From: CAIRYW01 sp041665985
Lineage (GTDB): Bacteria; Patescibacteriota; Minisyncoccia; Phycocordibacterales; CAIRYW01
DNA: 24,921 nt
Assembly: GCA_041665985.1 (NCBI GenBank)
Contig: JBAYHV010000009.1
Coordinates: forward strand, 1 to 24,921
Direction of reading: 5' to 3'
The first letter of the stretch is position 1. Every line of letters begins with the position of its first letter. The position numbers and the translations under genes are program-made. The notes below the pieces were generated by a model that saw only the letters and a program-made list of their open reading frames with translations, ran no database searches and was not told the DNA's origin. Positions 14,355-20,579 of the stretch are shown here, piece after piece.

Positions 14355-14714
14355 CTAAACAAATAGATAAGCCAACGCACCGGCAAGAAGCGCCATATTT
14401 TTCATAAAGTTTCCTTTCTCTGATGCATGCACACTTGGATCAGATTCTGTCCAAAAATTATGCATCATAAAAGTTACAGGAACCATAAACAAAACAATAA
14501 GAGCAACCGAAGCTGGCACATATAGAGCAAGCATAATTCCAAGTCCTCCTAAAATAACCATCACTCCACTCACTACTACAGCAAGTTTTGGTGAAGGGAC
14601 CTTTTTTGAAGCTGCATAACCAGCAAGCATTTTTTTATGCTTGAGATGATTAATACCGCTCATAATAAAATATCCCCCAAAGATCACTCTACTTATTATC
14701 AATAAATATCCCAT
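14355..14714 (-). CDS. DoxX-family membrane protein
   Basis: The 119-residue protein has four predicted membrane helices. The first contains RVIFGGYFIMSGINHL, the DoxX signature, followed by a basic loop with LAGYAASKKVP and a helix with GVMVILGGLGIML. HNFW follows in the third loop. DoxX proteins are small quinone-linked or redox-associated membrane proteins of poorly defined function. It has a strong terminator behind it and is separated by about 85 nt from the 57-residue membrane protein upstream on the same strand. Start ATG at 14714; no clear Shine-Dalgarno. Confidence 0.85.
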   Translation of the reverse strand: MGYLLIISRVIFGGYFIMSGINHLKHKKMLAGYAASKKVPSPKLAVVVSGVMVILGGLGIMLALYVPASVALIVLFMVPVTFMMHNFWTESDPSVHASEKGNFMKNMALLAGALAYLFV

Positions 14715-14799
14715 AATTTTTTTGTTAATTTTTAAACTTTTCGGCTTAGGCTACTATTTTACACCCAAAACTACCTTTTGAGAAAGTTTAAAAAGGGCA

Positions 14800-14973
14800 T
14801 TAATTCATCTCTTGTCCGATCTTAAAACCAACAATAATTCCAACAATTGCAAAAATTGAACTGAAAACAAGAGCTGACATTGAAAAACTACCTTCTCCCC
14901 AAAGCATAGGGATATAACCTCCAATAATTGAACCTATCGTCATGAAAATAAATACTAGGGATTTTGTACTCAT
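14800..14973 (-). CDS. 57-residue two-TM membrane protein
   Basis: A complete small frame runs from ATG (14973) to TAA (14800). The protein starts MSTKSLVFIFMTIGSIIGGY, then has PMLWGEGSFSMSA, a second hydrophobic helix and the end GFKIGQEMN. The arrangement of GSIIGGYIPMLWG, a serine-rich turn, then a Gly-rich helix ending in GxKxG is typical of a widespread small bacterial two-helix membrane family with no known function. It is on the same strand as the DoxX gene, about 85 nt upstream of it. The start is not preceded by a clear Shine-Dalgarno. Confidence 0.65.
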   Translation of the reverse strand: MSTKSLVFIFMTIGSIIGGYIPMLWGEGSFSMSALVFSSIFAIVGIIVGFKIGQEMN

Positions 14974-15029
14974 CCCGTCACTAGAATTTTAATTTGTTAA
15001 ATCTTTCGACTGTTTTCATATTATTTTTA

Positions 15030-15131
15030 AAATCAAAATTTAAAATTCAAAATGCAAAATTGCAATTCAAAACTCAAAATTTTTACTTTTTACTTTTAAT
15101 TTTGACTTTTGCATTTTTACTTTTGACTTTT
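15030..15131. repeat. AT-rich inverted word tract downstream of the aldolase gene
   Basis: The tract consists of CAAAAT/AAAATTCAAAA words (left half) and their complements TTTTGACTTTTGCATTTTTA (right half), forming a loose inverted repeat next to the aldolase stop codon. I see no gene in it. Confidence 0.4.
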
Positions 15132-15132
15132 T

Positions 15133-15996
15133 TTAAACATTCATCGAAAAAAACTGAAGTTTTTCTTTGACTAAATTTTTTACCGCAAGAACTGCGTCTT
15201 CTGCAAGCTTGTATCCCGCTACTTCATCGCTTTCATTTAAGGTTTTTTTCAAGGCTTCTTTATAAGCCACTCTTATCTCTGTATTTATATGCACTATCGC
15301 AACTCCATTTAAGATCGCATTTTGAATGTCTTCTTTGCTATTTCCAGAAGCACCATGAAGCACTAAAGGAATTTTTACAGCTTCGCTGATCTCTTTTATT
15401 CTTTCAATATTAAGTCTTGGCTCTGGAGCAAATTTAAGCATGCCGTGAATATTTCCAACTGCTGGAGCAAATAGATCTATTCCAGTCTCTGTTACAAATC
15501 TTTTTGCATCATCGATCGTTGTTAACATTTTATCTCCGATAGAAGCTCCTTCAGGGATCGCATCTAATAATTTTGACGATGTTCCAATATATCCAAGCTC
15601 TGCTTCGATCAAAACATTTGGGTTTTTAGCATTGGCATAATCTACGCACTGCTTTGTTATTTTTATATTTTCATCAAGTGAAAGTTTTGCTCCATCATAA
15701 ATAACCGAATCAAAACCAGCATCCACCGCTTCTTTAACCCTTTCAAACGAATAAGTATGATCGGCATTTAGGAACACAGGAACACCTTGTTCTTTATAGG
15801 ATTTAACTAAAGCTACAATCTGTTTGATCCCGATAAAATCTCTCTCACCTTCTGAAGCACCTATAATTACAGGAACATTTAATTCCTTTGCTGCTTCAAT
15901 AATTCCTTTAAGAGTTTCTAGATTTGAAATATTAAAATGACCAATAGCAACTTTATTTTTATATGCATCTGTAATGCATTCTCTATATGTTTTCAT
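15133..15996 (-). CDS. fba: Class II fructose-bisphosphate aldolase
   Basis: A zinc-dependent aldolase of 287 residues that should cleave fructose-1,6-bisphosphate to dihydroxyacetone phosphate and glyceraldehyde-3-phosphate. Family features are FNISN (21-25), the catalytic Asp79 with zinc ligand His80 in NADH, EAELG (131-135), zinc ligand His184 in GNIHG and His214 in LHGASG. HINTE (236-240) replaces the common KINIDT-type segment. The tagatose-bisphosphate aldolases (GatY/KbaY) are close relatives, so sugar specificity is not settled by sequence alone. An extended -10 TGATATTAT lies exactly 6 nt before the ATG, predicting a leaderless mRNA. It is a single gene, not part of the glgA-zwf block. 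Confidence 0.9.
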   Translation of the reverse strand: MKTYRECITDAYKNKVAIGHFNISNLETLKGIIEAAKELNVPVIIGASEGERDFIGIKQIVALVKSYKEQGVPVFLNADHTYSFERVKEAVDAGFDSVIYDGAKLSLDENIKITKQCVDYANAKNPNVLIEAELGYIGTSSKLLDAIPEGASIGDKMLTTIDDAKRFVTETGIDLFAPAVGNIHGMLKFAPEPRLNIERIKEISEAVKIPLVLHGASGNSKEDIQNAILNGVAIVHINTEIRVAYKEALKKTLNESDEVAGYKLAEDAVLAVKNLVKEKLQFFSMNV

Positions 15997-16002
15997 ATCA
16001 TA

Positions 16003-16011
16003 ATAATATCA
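16003..16011 (-). promoter_or_regulatory. Extended -10 promoter TGATATTAT of fba
   Basis: TGATATTAT on the minus strand is followed by 6 nt and then ATG, so +1 should coincide with the start codon. Confidence 0.55.
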
Positions 16012-16065
16012 CAGCGAAAATACTAAATACTAATTCCTAAAAAAGCTTTAAACTTTTGATTGAAT

Positions 16066-16093
16066 TTGCAAACTTTTAAAATAGGAATAATAT
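16066..16093 (+). promoter_or_regulatory. Promoter of the 65-residue membrane protein gene
   Basis: TTGCAA (16066-16071) and TAATAT (16088-16093) have a 16-nt spacer. The predicted start at about 16100 leaves only a few nucleotides before the ATG at 16103. Confidence 0.4.
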
Positions 16094-16102
16094 TGTTCGG
16101 AA

Positions 16103-16300
16103 ATGAAAAAGGAACAGTTCTCTAACGATAACGAGGATGCTGGATCTATCGAGTTGATGATCCTCCTCTTGGTGGTGTTGACAATGTACATTGCTGTTTG
16201 GCTCTGCCACCTTGTGTATGAAGCCTTCTGCTTCCCGCTTAAAGGCTGGCGTTCCTGGAAAAAAGAAGGGCTCAAGCTCGAAAAAGATCGTCTTTGGTAA
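16103..16300 (+). CDS. 65-residue single-TM protein, unknown function
   Basis: An acidic N-terminus (residues 1-16) precedes one hydrophobic helix (about 17-41) that contains two cysteines, then a basic amphipathic tail with GWRSWKKEG. No family is recognised. Support for a real gene comes from its setting: a promoter a few nucleotides upstream and a strong intrinsic terminator starting 2 nt after the stop, so the unit is a compact single-gene transcript. GC is about 45 percent by my count, against about a third in neighbouring genes, which hints at different origin or constraint. The antisense frame is a shadow. Confidence 0.6.
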   Translation: MKKEQFSNDNEDAGSIELMILLLVVLTMYIAVWLCHLVYEAFCFPLKGWRSWKKEGLKLEKDRLW

Positions 16301-16301
16301 C

Positions 16302-16333
16302 CGCTAAGCCCTTACAGCTTAGCGATTTTTTTT
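16302..16333 (+). terminator. Intrinsic terminator after the 65-residue protein gene
   Basis: CGCTAAGC (16302-16309) pairs with GCTTAGCG (16317-16324) and is followed by A and a run of eight T, directly after the stop codon. Confidence 0.85.
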
Positions 16334-16379
16334 GTTCACTATTCCTAATTCTTGATTCTAAATTCACAGTTATTTGTTA

Positions 16380-16409
16380 TTGGTTATATGTTATTTGTTA
16401 AGTTATAAT
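16380..16409 (+). promoter_or_regulatory. Promoter of the PfkB-type kinase gene
   Basis: TTGGTT (16380-16385) and a perfect TATAAT (16404-16409) have an 18-nt spacer. The ATG at 16416 follows after 6 nt, so transcription should start on the start codon. This rules out the longer in-frame start at 16374. Confidence 0.6.
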
Positions 16410-16415
16410 TATTTT

Positions 16416-17435
16416 ATGTTTAATTCAAAAAAATACGATATTGTAGCGATTGGGGATACGGTCACAGACGCTTTTATAAAATTAGAAGAAGCTCATGTTA
16501 ATTGCAAACTAAATACAGAGGAACAAGAGATCTGTATGCGTTTTGGAGATAAGATCCCTTATGAATTTGTGGAGGTTTGTCCTGCTGTTGGAAATTCTGC
16601 CAATGCAGTTATTTCAGCATCTCGTCTTGGACTAAAGAGTGCGATCATAACAAATATAGGAGATGACTCCGAAGGAAGAGATGCTCTTGATCAATTTAGG
16701 AAAAACAATGTAAGTACTGATTTTGTTGCAATAAATAAGGGAATGAAAACAAATTATCATTACGTACTTTGGTTTGAAACAGACAGAACAATTCTTATTA
16801 AACACGAAAAATTTCCTCATACTTTTCCCAAATTAAAAGATCCAAAATGGATCTATCTAAGTTCACTTGGAGAAAACTCACTACCCTTTCATAAAACAAT
16901 TGAGGAATATCTATTAAAAAATCCTAAAGTAAAACTTGCCTTCCAACCAGGAACATTTCAGATGAAATTCGGAACAGAAGCCTTGAAAGAAATTTACAAA
17001 AGAGCAGATGTCTTTTTTTGTAATGTTGAGGAAGCCGATAGAATTTTAAAAATTGATTCAAAAGAAAAAACAAACGATAACATTAGAGAACTAGCAAAAA
17101 AGATCGCAGACCTTGGACCAAAAGTTGTCGTACTGACTGATGGTTCAAATGGCGCTTATGCGTACGAAAAAGAAAAAGATATTCTTTTATTTATGCCATT
17201 GTATCCAGATACCAAACCACCTTATGAAAGAACTGGCGCAGGTGATGCTTTTGCCTCAACATTTACATCAGCCTTAATTAAAGGAAAAACTGTTGAAGAA
17301 GCACTACTCTGGGCTCCAATAAACGCAATGTCTGTTGTTCAAGATATTGGCGCTCAAAAAGGACTTATTTCTGAAGCAAAACTTTTGGAATATTTAAAAG
17401 TTGCTCCTGAAAGCTACAAGCCAAAAGTAATTTAA
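16416..17435 (+). CDS. PfkB/ribokinase-family carbohydrate kinase
   Basis: A cytosolic ATP-dependent sugar or nucleoside kinase of 339 residues. It opens with YDIVAIGDTVTDAFI, continues with a CPAVGNSANAVISASRLG segment corresponding to the family's GGNAAN-type substrate motif, and ends with the ATP/anion-hole motif ERTGAGDAFASTF carrying the catalytic Asp. The substrate cannot be read from sequence; adenosine, ribose, fructose or 2-keto-3-deoxygluconate kinases all belong here, and a 6-phosphofructokinase role is possible because no PfkA is seen. The frame can be extended 14 codons upstream, but those codons come from low-complexity TTATTTGTTATTGG words and lie upstream of the predicted transcription start, so 16416 is chosen. 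Confidence 0.85.
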   Translation: MFNSKKYDIVAIGDTVTDAFIKLEEAHVNCKLNTEEQEICMRFGDKIPYEFVEVCPAVGNSANAVISASRLGLKSAIITNIGDDSEGRDALDQFRKNNVSTDFVAINKGMKTNYHYVLWFETDRTILIKHEKFPHTFPKLKDPKWIYLSSLGENSLPFHKTIEEYLLKNPKVKLAFQPGTFQMKFGTEALKEIYKRADVFFCNVEEADRILKIDSKEKTNDNIRELAKKIADLGPKVVVLTDGSNGAYAYEKEKDILLFMPLYPDTKPPYERTGAGDAFASTFTSALIKGKTVEEALLWAPINAMSVVQDIGAQKGLISEAKLLEYLKVAPESYKPKVI

Positions 17436-17498
17436 ATCACCTGTGGATAAATAAACGGCTCAACAAAGCTATATAATCAACATATCGTAAAACAACGT

Positions 17499-17527
17499 TT
17501 GACTTCCAATCTTCTGTATGTGAATAT
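17499..17527 (+). promoter_or_regulatory. Promoter of the candidate small RNA
   Basis: TTGACT (17499-17504) lies 17 nt before GAATAT (17522-17527), and TG precedes the -10 in extended position. The predicted start is about 17534. Confidence 0.45.
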
Positions 17528-17533
17528 ATAAAC

Positions 17534-17620
17534 GTGCCCGTTGGGTCGTCAGACCTATCGACCAAAAAAGATAAGCGTCGAAAGCGGTTGCACAAGAGTA
17601 CCACCCTTTGGGTGGTTTTC
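17534..17620 (+). ncRNA. Candidate structured small RNA of unknown family, about 87 nt
   Basis: This intergenic stretch has a promoter at its front and an intrinsic terminator at its end but no open frame. GTGCCCG (17534-17540) can pair with CGG-TT-GCAC (17585-17593), closing a domain that contains GGTCG (17544-17548) paired with CGACC (17559-17563). A competing hairpin GGTC-GTCA-GACC uses the same left arm. The A-rich linker 17564-17574 would be single-stranded. It does not match tRNA, tmRNA, SRP RNA, 6S RNA or the ribozyme classes I can recall. It lies between the kinase gene and the convergent unknown/sortase operon. Confidence 0.5.
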
Positions 17621-17627
17621 TTGTTTT
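17600..17627 (+). terminator. Intrinsic terminator of the candidate small RNA
   Basis: ACCACCC (17600-17606) pairs with GGGTGGT (17610-17616) around TTT, followed by a T-rich tail. The tail touches the stop codon of the convergent gene. Confidence 0.75.
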
Positions 17628-18168
17628 AATCTTCTGCAACATTTCCCTTAGTATTTCTTACTATCTTTACTTGTTTATAATATTTTGTCTCCCACGCTGG
17701 GATAACACTACAAAACTTTCTTTCTCCTTCTCCTATCTGTCTTACTACAACTTTTATCCTGAACCTACCGATAATTCCCACAAAACCCCAATCTCTAATT
17801 TTTACATTAGTTGTAACTGTTTTTTTAAAAGATTGTTTTCTAATTTCTTTTGTGTACTCATCATATTCTTGTACTAAACTCGTTTTTTCTAAAAGCTCTT
17901 TTGCTTTTAACAGAAGTTCGAATCTCATAATTTGAGCTCTTTTATCTCTTTCTTGTTTTTTTATTCTGTAAATGAGGTGATTAAATCCTTCAGAAGTGAA
18001 GTGAACTTTATGATTTTTAGCATCATGAGATGTATTGAAAGCAGGACAAAATACTTTACCAAAACTTTTGTAAAGTTCTTCGGCTTCTGCTCTTATTGAA
18101 TCATACTTAGCTAATTTTTCTTCATTCGGTATATCGTCTTTCATTGTTCCGTCTGTTTGTATAGACAT
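17626..18168 (-). CDS. Unknown 180-residue protein, possible BECR-fold (PBECR-like) ribonuclease
   Basis: I do not recognise this with certainty. The soluble, strongly basic-plus-acidic protein has HFTSEGFNHLIYR (56-68), a helix with RAQIMRFELL (77-86), then WGFVGIIGRFRIKVVVRQIG (127-146) and KFCSV (151-155). A His pair, a helix with Arg, and a late strand of the type R-V-V-x-R-Q-I-G followed by F-x-S are reminiscent of phage/toxin-associated Barnase-EndoU-ColicinE5-RelE (BECR) nucleases. No antitoxin-like gene lies beside it. It is 25 nt downstream of the sortase gene on the same strand and probably in its operon. The start ATG (18168) is supported by AT-rich -10-like sequence just upstream; Met9 is an alternative. 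Confidence 0.6.
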   Translation of the reverse strand: MSIQTDGTMKDDIPNEEKLAKYDSIRAEAEELYKSFGKVFCPAFNTSHDAKNHKVHFTSEGFNHLIYRIKKQERDKRAQIMRFELLLKAKELLEKTSLVQEYDEYTKEIRKQSFKKTVTTNVKIRDWGFVGIIGRFRIKVVVRQIGEGERKFCSVIPAWETKYYKQVKIVRNTKGNVAED

Positions 18169-18193
18169 ATGTACATTTTATATTATATTGCTT

Positions 18194-18835
18194 TTACAAA
18201 CTTGTCTTACCTACATAATCTGCCCTAACAACATAACGGTCTTCTTTTGTAGCACCTAGTAGGTCACAGGTTGAAAGAGTCAGCATATTTTCTTTGGTTG
18301 TTAGATCAACTTCTTCCTTGCTTGCAACAACCATTCGTACATCGCGAACTTTATAAATATATTTTGTGCTAGATGAATAAACACTTATCTCATCTCCAGC
18401 CTTCAAATTTTCAATTTTATTAAATGCTTTAAAAGCCTGATTATTAACTACAGCAAGAGTACTGCTATGGCCAAAAATAAATAAATTTCCATTTCCTGGA
18501 TAACCGCTTCCTGGATAACGAACAGCCCCTTTTAATAAATATTGATTTAATACTGCATTATCTGGATCATTTGGATCCAAAATATTTACATTTACTCCAA
18601 CCTCTGGAATTTGTATTTTTATCGGAACATCTTTTACAGAAACATCTTTTGGTTGGTCAACTGTACCATTTTGAAAAAGACTAAGTTTAAGAGTATCTGC
18701 TGGAGAATTTCCGGAAGGAAGAAGTTCCTCTGGAACAAAACCTAAAAAATATAAGACAATAAATGTAGCGGAAAAAATACCTACAAAAAACAAGCTGAAG
18801 ATCAAATATTTTTTTTGTTTTGGGTTTATACTCAT
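18194..18835 (-). CDS. Sortase-family transpeptidase
   Basis: A cell-surface cysteine transpeptidase of 213 residues. An N-terminal membrane helix (about 10-31) anchors it, followed by the sortase beta-barrel. The catalytic residues are His123 in IFGHSS, Cys190 in LSTC and Arg200 in DRYVVRADY, which fit the class D/E pattern. PIKIQIPEVGVNV (71-83) marks the barrel entry. Sortases join proteins carrying a C-terminal sorting signal to the envelope, but no LPxTG-type protein is seen in this window. It is divergent from the CARDB surface protein, with a 48-bp perfect palindrome between them, and leads an operon with the unknown 180-residue protein. Promoter at 18848-18875; the leader is only a few nucleotides. 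Confidence 0.92.
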   Translation of the reverse strand: MSINPKQKKYLIFSLFFVGIFSATFIVLYFLGFVPEELLPSGNSPADTLKLSLFQNGTVDQPKDVSVKDVPIKIQIPEVGVNVNILDPNDPDNAVLNQYLLKGAVRYPGSGYPGNGNLFIFGHSSTLAVVNNQAFKAFNKIENLKAGDEISVYSSSTKYIYKVRDVRMVVASKEEVDLTTKENMLTLSTCDLLGATKEDRYVVRADYVGKTSL

Positions 18836-18847
18836 TTTTCTGTCTCT

Positions 18848-18875
18848 ATATTATGTCATAAAAATATAACATCAA
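18848..18875 (-). promoter_or_regulatory. Promoter of the sortase operon
   Basis: On the minus strand, -35 TTGATG (18870-18875) and -10 TAATAT (18848-18853) are separated by 16 nt. The -10 is 12 nt from the ATG at 18835. Confidence 0.45.
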
Positions 18876-18928
18876 AAGAGTCATTTTCTTTATTAAAAAT
18901 CATTTCAATATATAGACATATTTTGGTT

Positions 18929-18976
18929 TCAACCAAGCACCTTCTTTTTTTTAAAAAAAAGAAGGTGCTTGGTTGA
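18929..18976. repeat. Perfect 48-bp palindrome with T8/A8 centre
   Basis: The left arm is TCAACCAAGCACCTTC plus T8 (18929-18952) and the right arm its exact complement (18953-18976), with no loop. It sits between the divergent sortase and CARDB genes, and its right end overlaps the -35 box TTGACA of the CARDB gene. Confidence 0.9.
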
Positions 18977-19000
18977 CAAAAGAGCCAAAAGTGATATAAT
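18973..19000 (+). promoter_or_regulatory. Consensus promoter of the CARDB protein gene
   Basis: TTGACA (18973-18978) and TATAAT (18995-19000) are both perfect, with a 16-nt spacer and an extended -10 TG at 18992-18993. The predicted leader is about 30 nt. This is the strongest promoter seen in the window. Confidence 0.85.
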
Positions 19001-19036
19001 GCTGTTACTTTAAAAGTTTAGTCTTCTTATAGATAT

Positions 19037-20524
19037 ATGAGCGAAACAAACAACCAAATTCCCCATAATTTACCTATTGAACCTGATTTTCATACAGATC
19101 CTTATTCTGAGCATTCAGATAATTCTCACGATGAAGTGACTGTGGAAAAAAGTGGTTCAGATAAAGCGATCAAATATGCTTTGATCTCTGGTTTTCTTGT
19201 GATCCTTTTTGTTGTCAGTCTTGGTATTGTTTCTTTTCTACCAAGAATAATCTCAAATGTATCCGCATCTGCCTCTGCATATCTTTTTTCGGCTTTTTCA
19301 ACTCAGCCAAAAATTACTCTGACCTTAGATAAAACTGAAGTTTCAACTGGAGGGTCTTTTGCACTTTCTTGGAAAAATAATACAACAACAACCAATGGAA
19401 ATTATTCTTTCAATTATAAATGTACTGATGGAATTACTTTAGTTGAAGTTGCCTCAGGAAAAACAATTGTTTGCGGAACATCTTTTCCTTTAGGAACAGA
19501 TAACGGTTCAATTAAATTAGCGGCTAATTCAAAAAATACAGGAAGTAAAACTCTTCCAATGAATGTGAGTTTTTTTGAAAAGAACAGCAAAGAACCAACA
19601 CTTACAAACTCAATATCAGTTTTAGTAGACGGAACAAGCGGTCCTCAAAAAAATAATTCATCTGATACTTCAGGAATTACCGTATCTCAAACTAATACTA
19701 ATTCTACAAATCAATCAGAAAATTATTATTATCCCGCAGGAGGCAAAAGCGATATCTCAATATCCTTAGTAAAAAAAGGAATGGTTTTAAGTAATGGAGG
19801 TTTTCAAGAAACTTCAGTAATTAACTCTGGATCAAGAGTAATGGTTCAATTCCAAATAACAAACAATGGAACAGTTCCTTCAGGAGCTTGGTCATTATCA
19901 GCAACTCTTCCAACAACAATACAGAATGAAAAAACATTTACTTCTCAAGTAGAACCTTCACTTAAACCAGGAGATTCATTTACAATGAATCTCGCTTTTG
20001 ACTCATATGATACATCTGTAAATCAAGTCGTTATTACAATTCTATCAAGCACAGATTCAAATTTTTCAAACAATAATCTAACAATTCCCTTTACAGCAGG
20101 TTCTGGATACACCAACTATAACTATTCAAGCAATGCTACCTTGAATGTTTCAATCACAAATATTGGACAATTCAACAGATCAAACGGGCAATTTTATAAT
20201 TATGGAAACAATACGATTTATGCAGGATCTACTGTAGGAGTTCAATTTACCGTTACAAACAATGGAACATATGCTACAGGACCTTGGACATTTAACGCGA
20301 ATGTTCCAACCGTTTCAAATGGCAATTACAATTATTACAATTCTGGAACATACAACTATACTTCTAGTACACAGACTTCTTTGGAACCGGGACAAAGTGC
20401 AAATTTTACAATCGCTTTTGATAATCCAAATGTTGGATCAGATACTATATATATAAATACTTATGGTACTAATTCCTCAAATGCAAACAATAGCGCTTCA
20501 AGAACTTTCTCCGTAAGCAACTAA
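19037..20524 (+). CDS. Membrane-anchored surface protein with two CARDB-type domains
   Basis: The 495-residue protein has a polar, His/Asp-rich cytoplasmic N-terminus (1-44), one membrane helix (about 47-68), an Ig-like region (about 90-200, with Cys129 and Cys146 able to form a disulfide), an Asn/Ser/Thr-rich linker (about 200-235) and two CARDB-like beta-sandwich repeats (about 237-353 and 366-495). Each repeat has the V-Q-F-x-(V/I)-T-N-N-G-T core and a SLxPGxS turn. It ends NNSASRTFSVSN, with no LPxTG signal and no C-terminal helix, so it is held by its N-terminal anchor rather than by the divergent sortase. CARDB domains usually serve in adhesion or protein contact. It has the strongest promoter seen and a bidirectional terminator. 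Confidence 0.85.
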   Translation: MSETNNQIPHNLPIEPDFHTDPYSEHSDNSHDEVTVEKSGSDKAIKYALISGFLVILFVVSLGIVSFLPRIISNVSASASAYLFSAFSTQPKITLTLDKTEVSTGGSFALSWKNNTTTTNGNYSFNYKCTDGITLVEVASGKTIVCGTSFPLGTDNGSIKLAANSKNTGSKTLPMNVSFFEKNSKEPTLTNSISVLVDGTSGPQKNNSSDTSGITVSQTNTNSTNQSENYYYPAGGKSDISISLVKKGMVLSNGGFQETSVINSGSRVMVQFQITNNGTVPSGAWSLSATLPTTIQNEKTFTSQVEPSLKPGDSFTMNLAFDSYDTSVNQVVITILSSTDSNFSNNNLTIPFTAGSGYTNYNYSSNATLNVSITNIGQFNRSNGQFYNYGNNTIYAGSTVGVQFTVTNNGTYATGPWTFNANVPTVSNGNYNYYNSGTYNYTSSTQTSLEPGQSANFTIAFDNPNVGSDTIYINTYGTNSSNANNSASRTFSVSN

Positions 20525-20530
20525 ATATTA

Positions 20531-20567
20531 AAAAACAGGCAAAGCCTTCGGCTTCGCCTGTTTTTTT
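20531..20567. terminator. Bidirectional terminator between convergent genes
   Basis: AAAAACAGGC and GCCTGTTTTT enclose an AAGC-CTTCG-GCTT hairpin. It lies between the CARDB gene (stop 20524) and the convergent CapA-like gene (stop 20580) and can serve both. Confidence 0.9.
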
Positions 20568-20579
20568 AACTGTTCCTTA

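Noticed and set aside
16048..16275. 75-codon minus-strand frame between fba and the kinase gene
   Set aside because: It is antisense to the 65-residue gene, which has a matching promoter and terminator, and has a Ser/Tyr-rich random-looking translation.
16374..16415. 14-codon N-terminal extension of the PfkB-type kinase
   Set aside because: The extension is translated low-complexity TTATTTGTTATTGG words and lies upstream of the predicted transcription start; the family N-terminus begins at the later ATG.
17564..17593. Resemblance of the AAGCGTCGAAAGCGG...GCAC segment to pistol or hammerhead ribozymes
   Set aside because: The conserved cores (for hammerhead CTGATGA...GAAA, for pistol the pseudoknot partner sequences) are absent.
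20485..20524. C-terminal sorting signal on the CARDB protein
   Set aside because: No LPxTG-like motif, hydrophobic helix or basic tail is present; the protein ends in a CARDB strand.
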